From positions 238,283 through 302,282 of the forward strand of contig NZ_LT606949.1 in NCBI RefSeq assembly GCF_900095215.1: a stretch of 64,000 nucleotides of DNA, given 5' to 3'. Origin of the DNA: Polynucleobacter necessarius (GTDB lineage Bacteria > Pseudomonadota > Gammaproteobacteria > Burkholderiales > Burkholderiaceae). The notes under the pieces were generated by a model that made no database searches, was not told the origin of the DNA, and was given only the letters and a program-made list of their open reading frames with translations. Position 1 is the first letter of the stretch, and every line of letters starts with the position of its first letter. Below, piece by piece: positions 49,578 to 57,808 of this stretch. The position numbers and the translations under genes were made by a program.

Positions 49578-50456
49578 ATGGACATGCTTGCACAAATCCT
49601 CGCGAGCGGTATCGCGGTGGGGATGATCTATGCGGTAATCGCTTTGGGTTTCCAGTTCACTTTTGCCACATCAGGCGTCTTGAACTTCGGTCAGGGCGAA
49701 GCATTGATGTTGGGCGCTCTGGTCGGTCTCACCTGCGTGGATACCTTTGGTATGAACTATTGGGCGATGATTCCAATTGTTTGTATTTTTGGAATGATCC
49801 AAGGTAGTTTTGTAGAGCTCATTGGCGTAAGACCTGCGATCAAGATCAAATCTGAGTTTGGCTGGATTATGTCCACGATTGCACTCGGCATTATTTTCAA
49901 AAACGTTGCTGAAAATATCTGGGGCCGTGACGCATTGCCATTCCCGGCGCCATTGCCAATGGAGCCAATGAATTTCTTTGGCGCAACTATTCTGCCAATG
50001 GAAATCTTAGTGGTGGTTGGCGCGCTGGTAATGATGTTGTTGGTGGAGTTCTTTAACCGCAAAACCATTTACGGCAAAGCGGTTTTGGCAACTGCCAATG
50101 ACCGTGATGTTGCCGGCCTTATGGGCATCAACACAAGCATGCTAATTACTTTCTCTTATGCCTTGTCATCTTTGACAGCAGCATTTGCTGGCGTATTGAT
50201 TGCGCCGCTAACGTTGACTGGCGCAACCATGGGTGGCTCCTTAGGGCTGCAGGCGTTCGCGGTGGCGATTATTGGTGGCTTGTCTAGCGGTATTGGAATT
50301 ATTGTGCGCGGCTTAATTTTGGGGATTGTGGAAACAGCAACAGGCTTCTACTTCTCCACTGGCTATAAGGCTGTTCCAGGTTTGAGTTTGCTGTTGCTCG
50401 TATTGGCATACAAGCCATCTGGTCTCTTTGGTAAATCTGCAATTAAGAAAGTTTGA
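49578..50456 (+). CDS. livH: Branched-chain amino-acid ABC permease LivH
   Basis: 292 residues, about eight membrane helices. GIAVGMIYAVIALGFQFTFATSGVLNFGQGE at the N-terminus is the LivH hallmark, and GLMGINTSMLITFSYALSSLTAAFAGVLIAP is the EAA-like coupling region for the ATPases. No lesion is visible. It is the only clearly healthy gene of this operon; its stop overlaps the livM start (ATGA). With LivK, LivM and LivF damaged, it cannot form a working transporter alone. Confidence 0.92.
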   Translation: MDMLAQILASGIAVGMIYAVIALGFQFTFATSGVLNFGQGEALMLGALVGLTCVDTFGMNYWAMIPIVCIFGMIQGSFVELIGVRPAIKIKSEFGWIMSTIALGIIFKNVAENIWGRDALPFPAPLPMEPMNFFGATILPMEILVVVGALVMMLLVEFFNRKTIYGKAVLATANDRDVAGLMGINTSMLITFSYALSSLTAAFAGVLIAPLTLTGATMGGSLGLQAFAVAIIGGLSSGIGIIVRGLILGIVETATGFYFSTGYKAVPGLSLLLLVLAYKPSGLFGKSAIKKV

Positions 50457-52317
50457 TGATGAAGAAGGCTTTCATTTAATTGCAATTGCAGCGGTCTTTT
50501 GTTTGCCGCTGTTTATTCATAACCATTACTACATTCACTTAGTTGAAACGATTCTGATCTACACCATTTTGTTATTTGGTTTGGATATTGTGGTTGGTTA
50601 TGTTGGACAAGTGTCTTTAGGACATGCAGCCTTATTTGGAATTGGTTCTTACAGTGCTGGCGTGTTGTATTTCCATTTTGGCTGGCCAATTTGGAGCAAT
50701 ATTCCAGCTTCTATTATTGTGACGGCTATTTTCGGCGGTATTTTGGCTTTGCCAGCGCTAAAGGTGATCTGACCTTATTTGGCGATGGTAACTTTGGCGT
50801 TCGGCACAATTGCGCAGATCCTCATTAATGAAATGACCTGGTTGACTGAAGGTCCGCTTGGTATCAAGATGCCAAAGCCAGAATTAATGGGCGTACCAAT
50901 GACCAAAGCGCAGTACTTCTGGTTGGTCTTGTTGGTCTTGATTGTTTCGATGATCGTTGTGGCTCGTTTCGTTAAATCACAAATCGGTCGTGCCTTTGAA
51001 GCCTTGCGTGATAGCCCGATTGCTTGTGACTGTATGGGCGTTTCTGTATATCGCTTTAAAGTGATCGCTTTCGTGATCAGTGCTGGTTTTGCTGGTTTAG
51101 CTGGTTGCTTGTACGCTTATTCAGAGCAATACATTTCGCCAAATACCTATAACAATGAATTGGCCGTTCTCTTCTTGCTTGGCATCATTATGGGCGGGCG
51201 TAAGTCACGCTTAGGCGCGGTTATTGGTGCGGCGATTATTGCGATCATTGTGGTGGCTGGTGCCGCAATGGCTTTGTCCAAGAAAGTAACCACTCCACGT
51301 CGTGTAGCAGCTCCCATCTCTGGTGTAGTGGGCTTGGCAGGATTCTCATTCTGGCTCAACAGCATCTCTGATTGGCGCTTGAGTATTTTCGGCTTCATGA
51401 TTTTGCTTGTGGTGTACTACTTGCAAAACGGCCTTGTTGGTTTTGCTAAGAGCTTCTATCAATCTATCGTTGGCAAAGCTAAAACCACCCGTGGTGGCGA
51501 TTCTGAGGCGGTGGATGATTCTGTTAGCTTCATTAGTGCTGTCGCCAACCAAAATACTGGTGCGGAACTTCTGCAGGTGGATTCTGTGTTGATGCAGTTC
51601 GGTAGCCTCAAGGCTTTGAGCAATGTGGATTTGAGCATCAAGCGCGGCACTATTCATGGTTTGATCGGTCAGAACGGATCCGGTAAGAGCACCATGATGA
51701 ACGTATTGACTGGTATTTATGTGCCTACGGCAGGTAACGCTCTGTACGCTGGAGAAAGCGTTGTTGGTAAGACTTCATCTGACATTGCATTGTCAGGTAT
51801 TGCGCGTACTTTTCAAAACGTTCAGCTCTTTGGTGAGATGACCGCTATCCAAAACATTTTGGTTGGTTTGCATCACACCTTCAAGTCAAATATGGTGGAA
51901 GTCGCATTGCATCTACCGCGTTATAAGAAAGAAGAAGCTGACGCGCATGCTCGCGCAATGGCATTTCTCAAATTCGTGGGCTTGGATGACTTGGCCGATG
52001 AAGAGGCGCGCAACTTGCCCGATGGTAAGCAGCGTTTACTTGAGATCGCTCGTGCTTTGGCATTGGATCCTGAGTTGCTCTTATTAGATGAGCCAGCAGC
52101 AGGCTTAACAGCGCCTGATATTAAAGAACTCTTGCGCATTATTCGCAAGATCCGCGATAGCGGTATTGCCTGCATCCTGATTGAGCATCACATGGATGTG
52201 GTGATGTCAGTTTGCGATACCGTTTCTGTATTGGACTTCGGTCAGAAGATTGCAGAAGGTAAATCAGCTGCAGTTCAGGCAGACGAGAAGGTGATTCATG
52301 CCTACTTGGGTACTTAA
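50456..52317 (+). pseudogene. LivM-LivG fusion (permease plus ATPase), frameshift and in-frame TGA
   Basis: ATG 50456 starts MMKKAFI, then one T lost from a T run near 50475 shifts the frame. LIAIAAVFCLPLF, DIVVGYVGQVSLGHAALFGIGSYSAGVLY continue in the next frame to TGA at 50770-50772, then PYLAMVTLAFGTIAQ follows in that frame. The permease part ends near 51450, and a LivG ATPase follows without a break: Walker A GQNGSGKST near 51670, IARTFQNVQLFGEM, NLPDGKQRLLEIARAL (usually NLPYG) and LLLDEPAAGL. The ATPase motifs are intact. Permease-ATPase fusions of this kind are known in Burkholderiales. Confidence 0.87.
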
Positions 52318-52346
52318 TCACTAGAACAATTGAATCGGCAAATACC

Positions 52347-53075
52347 ATGTTATCTATTAAGAATCTTGAAGCAGTCTACGGCAAAGTCAAAGTCCTCCAC
52401 GGCATCAATATCGATGTCCCTAAAGGACAAGTGATTACGTTGATTGGCTCTAATGACGCCGACAAAACAACCACCATGCGCGCTATTACTGGCATGATTA
52501 AGCCAACGGCTGGTGAAGTGACTTTAGGCGGCGAAAAAATTGACGGTTACGACTCTCATAAAACTGCTCGCCTAGGTTTGGCGCCTAGCCCTGAAGGTCG
52601 TCGTGTATTCGCGTCAATGTCGGTGACTGACAATTTATTGTTGGGCGCATTTCCACGGTTTACTGGCAGTCGTCCAAAAGGCGATATTAAGAACGATCTC
52701 GAGCAATCCCTCGAACTGTTCCCACGTCTTAAAGAGCGTTGCAAGCAATTGGCTGGAACACTATCGGGTGGTGAGCAACAGATGTTGGCGATGGCTCCCG
52801 CTGTGATGTTAAATCCAGAAATTATTCTCTTGGATGAGCCATCGATTGGCTTTGCGCCAATGTTGGTTGAAGAAGTATTTAAGATCATCTCAAATCTGAA
52901 ATCCCAGGGTGTGACCATGTTGTTAGTTGAGCAGTTTGCTGCTGCAGCCTTTAACGTAGCTGATTATGGTTACGTACTTGAGAACGGCAAAATCGCTACT
53001 CATGGACCAGCTGCAAAACTGAAAGATGATCCTGCTGTGAAAGCCGCTTACTTGGGTTGCGCTGGTGGTCACTAA
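52347..53075 (+). CDS. livF: LivF ATPase with destroyed Walker A motif
   Basis: 242 residues, full length and open. The fold follows LivF: LEAVYGKVKVLHGINIDV, TLSGGEQQMLAMA signature and LLDEPSIGFAPMLVEEVF Walker B. But Walker A reads GSNDADKTT at residues 34-42, where the family invariably has GSNGAGKTT; Gly37 and Gly39 are both Asp. The segment after the signature reads MLAMAPAVML, where Arg is usual in place of Pro. A protein with Asp in both loop glycines should not bind ATP phosphates. It is an intact frame that encodes a dead enzyme, so open-frame counts understate the decay here. Confidence 0.88.
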   Translation: MLSIKNLEAVYGKVKVLHGINIDVPKGQVITLIGSNDADKTTTMRAITGMIKPTAGEVTLGGEKIDGYDSHKTARLGLAPSPEGRRVFASMSVTDNLLLGAFPRFTGSRPKGDIKNDLEQSLELFPRLKERCKQLAGTLSGGEQQMLAMAPAVMLNPEIILLDEPSIGFAPMLVEEVFKIISNLKSQGVTMLLVEQFAAAAFNVADYGYVLENGKIATHGPAAKLKDDPAVKAAYLGCAGGH

Positions 53076-53100
53076 GTAGTTGCTTTATCAGTAAACAATA

Positions 53101-53128
53101 AAAAAGCCCTTAGCAATAATGGCTTTTT
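53101..53128. terminator. Bidirectional terminator between liv operon and the iron operon
   Basis: Inverted repeat AAAAAGCC / GGCTTTTT with a 12-base loop, 25 bp after livF and just before the end of the convergent minus-strand operon. It has A and T tracts on both sides and can serve both directions. Confidence 0.7.
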
Positions 53129-53132
53129 CTTC

Positions 53133-53688
53133 TTAGCTAGATAAAAGCTTTACAGCCTCCCGAATAAGCAAGGCGCGATATCCCATATAAATCGCCACGC
53201 CGGTAAATACAAATAGAAAAAGCTTGGGAATCAACTCTCCTTGAATCACCAATTCACTATTGAGTAAGCCAAGGGCTACAGCAAAGAAAAATAGGGCGCC
53301 AAGTCCGAGCATGATCCAGTTCTCATTACTGGCGACTCCTTGGGTTTGATTTTTGTAAGCAAGAACCTGAAAGGCATTATTTTTTGGATAGCCCGATACG
53401 GTAATTTGGTCGCCTTCAGCAATGGTCATTGGCGATGAAAATTTTGTTTCTATTGCTTTATCACCTTTTAGGGATGTAAAAATGTTTGTAATAAATCGAC
53501 GAATGATCATGAGCGGGCTTTTCAGGATTAACGTACTCCAGCATCTCGTTGTTGAGGTTACTGACTGTGCCAGTGATCGCACTGATAGGGCTTGATAGGA
53601 ATTGACTTGGTTTAGTGACTGACATGAGCAGGGTTCCTAATAGCCCAAAGAAAAGTAGAAAGAGAATAGAGGCGACAGGTCTTTTCAT
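53133..53688 (-). pseudogene. Membrane protein of unknown function, frameshifted
   Basis: From 53688: MKRPVASILFLLFFGLLGTLLMSV, a signal or anchor, then FLSSPISAITGTVSNL. Near 53510 the frame shifts and continues FTSLKGDKAIETKFSSPMTIAEGDQITVSGY, an OB-like small domain, then two membrane helices (IMLGLGALFFFAVALGLL and LFLFVFTGVAIYMGYRALL) to 53133. No family recognised. It is the last gene of the Fur-linked operon and overlaps the TauE gene by 4 bp. Confidence 0.62.
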
Positions 53689-54503
53689 AAGCTGACAAAG
53701 CCTTTAACAGAGAGGCTAATCGCAACGCTAAACGCTAATATCGAAAAGATTTGCTGCAATCTGGGGCCGCTTAATTTCTTGCCAAACGATCTGCCAAGCA
53801 GAATACCTAGTAATGCACCCAGGGAAAAAGGCGCAGCAATGACGATATTGAGATTGCCGGAGGCGGCCGAGAAAAGAGTGCCTCCACCAGCAACAATGGC
53901 AAGCACTCCGAGGGACGTGGCCACAATGGATTGCACGGGTAGATCGGAATATCGCTTGAGTGCGGGAACAATGACCAAGCCGCCGCCTACCCCTAGGAGG
54001 CCAGACAAGAAGCCGGCTAAACCACCTGAGAGCATTAAGGCTCTAGCGCAAGGTACATTCCAGGCAAGCTTGCCTTTTGTTGGGTTGAGTAAGCAGGGTG
54101 GCGGTTTACGTGGCGCCGGCGTAATGCCATCAATATTTCTACTTGCTTGCAAGAACATCCGTATAGAAACATAAAACAGGAGAAGACTAAAAACGATCAG
54201 CAACGGGGCATTGGGGGTGTATTGAGATATCCAAAGGCCTGCGGGTGAAAGTAGCAGGCCAAATAGCGCCATAAATACAGCGGCCTTATAGCGAAGGATT
54301 TTATTTTTCAATCCCAATAAGACGCCAACTCCCGCCGCTAGCGTAATGGCCGATAAAGAAATTGGTGCTGCTTCAGCAACGCTGAGTCCTAAGGCAAAAA
54401 CGAGTAATGGGACAGAGAGAATTCCGCCGCCAGCTCCGGTGAGCCCCATGAGTAGGCCCACAAAAATACCTAAGGAAGGGCTGATGAATGCTAAATAGTC
54501 CAT
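53685..54503 (-). CDS. TauE/SafE-family membrane transporter
   Basis: 272 residues with about eight helices in two repeats. FVGLLMGLTGAGGGILSVPLLVFALG and, in the second half, GLLGVGGGLVIVPAL are the two GxGGG signature repeats. The family exports sulfite, sulfoacetate or other anions; the substrate is not clear. It is placed within the minus-strand operon that starts at 57473, 36 bp after the cytochrome-like remnant and overlapping the following gene. Intact, unlike most of the operon. Confidence 0.87.
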   Translation of the reverse strand: MDYLAFISPSLGIFVGLLMGLTGAGGGILSVPLLVFALGLSVAEAAPISLSAITLAAGVGVLLGLKNKILRYKAAVFMALFGLLLSPAGLWISQYTPNAPLLIVFSLLLFYVSIRMFLQASRNIDGITPAPRKPPPCLLNPTKGKLAWNVPCARALMLSGGLAGFLSGLLGVGGGLVIVPALKRYSDLPVQSIVATSLGVLAIVAGGGTLFSAASGNLNIVIAAPFSLGALLGILLGRSFGKKLSGPRLQQIFSILAFSVAISLSVKGFVSL

Positions 54504-54539
54504 TGCACTTAATTTTATAGTGCGAATGACTTGCTTGCC

Positions 54540-54979
54540 TTATTCCTTGAATGGCGGTATTTGCTGCCCCTTGCCGCGCAGGTGAACCATGCCATCCCAT
54601 ATACAGATGACAAAAAAGAGGAGGCCCACAATCCAGTGTGTCTCGACAGTACCATCTCGAATTTCCTCTGGCCCATAGTAGAGCAAAGCTGCGGAGACCA
54701 GTAGCACCGTTAAGAAGGTCAGTTGACTGAAGCCACTTATCCATTTGCGCTTAGATTTATAGCCTGCCTTAATGTGAAATGGCAGAACTGAGCCCAGCGC
54801 TAGGGTTGCGAGTGTGCGGCTATGCCGTGAGCAGCTAGGACGCTATGCGTACCAAGTAAGAATCTTTGAATATGGAATTCATGGCCGATCAAATACATTA
54901 GGCCAGTAATAGAGCAAGTCATCATGCCGCAGATGACAAACATTCTTTGCCAATGAGGTATTTTTCCACGATGACTCAT
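54540..54979 (-). pseudogene. Cytochrome-b-like small membrane protein, frameshifted
   Basis: From ATG 54979, which overlaps the apbE stop: MFVICGMMTCSITGLMYLIGHEFH, then LLGTHSVLAAHGIAAHSQ to a stop near 54800. Another frame resumes ALGSVLPFHIKAGYKSKRKW, LLVSAALLYYGPEEIRDGTVETHWIVGLLFFVICIWDG and ends at 54540. Four helices with paired His residues (H in the first two helices and THW near the end) suggest a b-type haem protein that passes electrons across the membrane, as in flavin-based reductase systems. The family name is uncertain. Confidence 0.6.
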
Positions 54980-55797
54980 GCGGCAAGCCTGATTGTTCTT
55001 GCTGAGAATCGATCAAAGCAGGGGTGATGCTCATTATTGGATAGCGCTAAAACCTTGGTAAGCGCATCTGCGTAAACGCACTCTTTGGCGAGAATTGAAA
55101 ATGATCCCGAAACTTCTGCGTGAGCGTCAGAAAGATTTTTTGCCAGCGGATTGATGATGTGGCTATTTTGTCGATCTCTTTTTGCAAAATAAAGACTGAT
55201 CGTAGCAATCGCGCCGTCCTTCAAAGAGCCTAGTTCAATTCACTCATCTGGAGACTCTGGATTGCGAATTTGAATGGGAAAGGAAGTATTCCCAAACACC
55301 CGCAGATCTCCATCAGCATTTACATAACCCGAAGAAATTCCCTCGGAGATCAAGACTCTGACAGCCATATCCACGGCAAATCCTTTCGCAATACCGCCAA
55401 AATCTAGGCAAAGAGGGCGAGAGGATTTGATCAGGTCTGGCGACCAGAACTCAATATCTTCGATGTCACCCAACCCATGATTGGAAAATGTAATGTGACG
55501 GGGCAATAAGCCTGCAGCAACTAGGCGATGGCCTATTCCGCAGTTAAATAGACCATCTGATGCAAGATACACCTCTTTCGCAATTCTGATTACTTGCGCT
55601 GTCCATGGATGAATTTCAACGGCTCTTGTATGGGCATATTGGTTAATTTGGCTCAGCTCACTTTGGGTATTGTGAAACCCCATAAGATCATGCACTCTCT
55701 GAATCGCTGCGAACGCATGATCAATTCCTGTCTCCTCGCCCAATTGATCAATGGAGATCTCAACAAAAGTTCCCAGAAGTGGTTTGCAGCGAATCAT
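54976..55797 (-). pseudogene. apbE: FAD:protein FMN transferase ApbE, in-frame TGA
   Basis: A single 273-codon frame from 55797 with CKPLLGTFVEISI, YLASDGLFNCGIGHRL, LCLDFGGIAKGFAVDMAV and YVNADGDLRVFG, then TGA at 55240-55242 (RNPESPDE, stop, IELGSLKDGAIAT). The same frame continues with HIINPLAK and AYADALTK-like ADALTKVLAL, the Mg2+/FAD motif, to 54976. ApbE attaches FMN covalently to a Thr/Ser of periplasmic flavoproteins; the natural client is the FMN-binding protein just upstream, whose gene overlaps by 4 bp. One nonsense mutation. Confidence 0.88.
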
Positions 55798-56363
55798 TTT
55801 GCTTTGATCGCCTGGGTTGGCACAGTTGATGAGGGGATATTGTTTAAGGCTAAGTCATATAAGACGGTAACTCGCTTTACCCCATTAGTGAGGTGTTTGC
55901 AGGATAGGGTGGCGCCGCCAATATTCTGAATGTCTTGATTAAGTTTGATGGGGTCGTTGATTGTTTTTCCGACAAACTGTTTGCGCAATTGTGGTTCTGC
56001 CACTTCATAGCCATAAGATTCAACGTATTCCAAAACCTCAATGCCAGAGATGCTGCCATTGGGGTTGATGGCGACAGTATAGGTAATCATTTCGTGCTTG
56101 CCAACCACTTCATCAATGATTAACCAGCTGCCATCGGATGATTTCCAAATTCGCTCTCCTTGAAAGGGGTGTTGAATACTTGATGCGGAACGCATCTTTT
56201 CTTGCAGATCATCGGTGATGATGGGATTCTTTGAGAGGGTTCTATTTGGCAGAAGAATTTTTTGTGCTTGCTCAGCAGATACATAAATTTTTGCATGAGC
56301 AATGATGGGTGCGATAATCATTGCTAGACCAATCATCGCTAGCGGATTCGGTTTCCAGTTCAT
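55794..56363 (-). CDS. Periplasmic FMN-binding protein (flavinylated by ApbE)
   Basis: 189 residues with a signal peptide (IIAHA near residue 24). The FMN-bind domain is clear: SGIEVLEYVESYGYEV, RKQFVGKTINDPIKL and DIQNIGGATLSCKHLTNGVKR, with Thr152 in the GGATLS motif as the likely attachment point (family form [S/T]GA[S/T]). The gene is intact, but its modifying enzyme ApbE carries a stop codon, so the protein may remain without flavin. In a Fur-linked operon it would relay electrons to extracytoplasmic ferric iron (inference). Confidence 0.85.
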   Translation of the reverse strand: MNWKPNPLAMIGLAMIIAPIIAHAKIYVSAEQAQKILLPNRTLSKNPIITDDLQEKMRSASSIQHPFQGERIWKSSDGSWLIIDEVVGKHEMITYTVAINPNGSISGIEVLEYVESYGYEVAEPQLRKQFVGKTINDPIKLNQDIQNIGGATLSCKHLTNGVKRVTVLYDLALNNIPSSTVPTQAIKAK

Positions 56364-56372
56364 GGTGTCAAT

Positions 56373-56552
56373 TTAGGCAGTAAGTAATTCATTTGCTTTA
56401 TTGCAGAGCGCTTGAATTTCGAGGTTGATATCTTGAAGGTTGGAGAGCGTTTCAAACATCATGAGCACTCTTTCCTGCGCGGTTCGACATTGAGTGGCCT
56501 GAAACTTGATTAAGTGAGTAAGGGCGGCAACCAATAAATTCTGAATTTCCAT
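56373..56552 (-). CDS. Small protein of unknown function, 59 residues
   Basis: Begins ATG 56552, ends TAA 56373, 9 bp before the FMN-binding gene and 12 bp after the outer-membrane remnant, with good spacing for the same operon. The sequence is a predicted all-helical chain (MEIQNLLVAALTHLIKFQ, then RVLMMFETLSNLQDINLEIQALC) with two Cys. It has no signal peptide or recognised domain. The tight fit between two genes favours a real gene. Confidence 0.6.
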   Translation of the reverse strand: MEIQNLLVAALTHLIKFQATQCRTAQERVLMMFETLSNLQDINLEIQALCNKANELLTA

Positions 56553-56564
56553 AAATACTTTCTT

Positions 56565-57473
56565 TTAATTAAGCGCGAAGCCAACTTTGACAATAAATTC
56601 GTTTACTGAGTGACTATCCCAGACGCGTGCGTTGGAGCATTCAGCAGTCCCGTCGCCCATGCACGTATTGCCCTTTAACGGATAGCGCCAGGCACCAGTC
56701 ACCCACCAATCTTTGGCGGCATAGTGCATATTGAGCCCAACAAAGGTCGCTCTTTGTACTTGGTTTTGCAAGTTGTAGCTTGAGTAGTCATTATGGAAAC
56801 GCGCCTCTACGCCTGCGGACCATTTAGGTGCGAAGCGATAACTGGCGTCCACCAAGAAGTCCAGCATGGACTCCGGTACATTGCCATTGCCCACGAACTT
56901 CAGTTGCTCATTGGCAACCACGACGTTTCCAGATACCACTAAACGGTCATCAATAAAGTTGGATTGCCGCAGCAGTCTTGCTTCAATTTCATTTTTATTT
57001 TTTCCAATCGTGGGCTCTAAATTAGAGACCTACTCCAACGGGTGAGGTGACGGGGTTAGTGATGCGATAAATTGCCTCTAAAGATCCGACTTCAATGCCA
57101 CCCTTGCGATAAGGCGATGCGGGGTTGTGCCCCTCCGGAACGGGTTGCCCCCAGTGCAAGTCGCCGCATCTCCACAAGCTTCTGGATTGGTATAGTTTTG
57201 ATTCGCATTGACGTAATACGCATTTAGATACCCTGCGATTTGCAAGTCATTAGTCAGGCCAGATTCCAATTCTGATCTTGAGAACCATGCATTGTAAGAA
57301 CCACTTGCTTGCTGTTTATTCAGTTGTAAGCGCTGTTCAAACTCTAACTTCCCCTTGGGCTGTAGGTCGAGTGTGTAAATCCAGCCAAACGCTACCTCGC
57401 CAGCATGAGCAAATGAAAAATGGAGGGTGGCTACAAGAAATAAAGTAAAGGCAAGCAGTCTATTAATGGTCAA
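56565..57473 (-). pseudogene. Outer-membrane beta-barrel protein, frameshifted
   Basis: From ATG 57473: signal peptide FTLFLVATLHFSFAHA, then GWIYTLDLQPKGKLEFEQRLQL and alternating strands LQIAGYLNAYYVNA. A shift near 57080-57100 and a stop near 57030 break the frame (EVGSLEAIYRITNPV lies in one frame, NKNEIEARL in another). The third piece SMLDFLVDASYRFAPKWSAGVEARF runs to EFIVKVGFALN, ending in an aromatic-free Asn rather than Phe. First gene after the Fur box, so it probably served iron uptake or its sensing at the surface. Confidence 0.72.
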
Positions 57474-57511
57474 TTTTAGGATCTCCTAAGGTTGATGGTT
57501 AGAAAACTAAA

Positions 57512-57526
57512 TGAGAATGATTATCA
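57512..57526 (-). promoter_or_regulatory. Fur box upstream of the flavin/iron operon
   Basis: The 15-mer TGAGAATGATTATCA differs from the 7-1-7 Fur consensus TGATAATNATTATCA at a single position. It lies 39-53 bp before the ATG of the outer-membrane gene (57473), where Fur normally covers the promoter. Iron-replete repression of the whole minus-strand operon is expected. Confidence 0.78.
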
Positions 57527-57603
57527 AGTAAGAAGAATGGCCATCAGCTAAGAAGTGGTGAAATTGGTAGACCAATTGCTATTTGCCTGTAAGATTTCTC
57601 CCA

Positions 57604-57808
57604 ATGAATGCCGAGTCCCTGGAAAAATTGGTTTTTAATGAAAATGCCCTTTGGCAAGCATGCAGGACGTGCTTTAGCTGATTTGCCAGGAAATTATCTG
57701 GATTGGTTTGCACGCGAAGGGTTTCCTAAGGGCGCGCTAGGTCAATTGCTAGAGTTAATGCACACGTTTGATCACAATGGATTGCAGGCGAAATCGAAAT
57801 TACTTTGA
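57604..57808 (+). pseudogene. DUF3820 protein, probably N-terminal frameshift
   Basis: The core KMPFGKHAGRALADLPGNYLDWFAREGFPKGALGQLLELMH is a complete DUF3820 domain. Two ATGs compete: 57604 begins MNAESLEKLVF, which fits the family N-terminus but then leaves the frame near 57637; 57608 is in the core's frame but gives MPSPWKNWFLM. A one-base indel in the TTTTTAA stretch would join the two. If translation starts at 57608 or at ATG 57638 the domain could still be made, so function may remain. The 3' end overlaps the nuclease gene by 9 bp. Confidence 0.6.
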
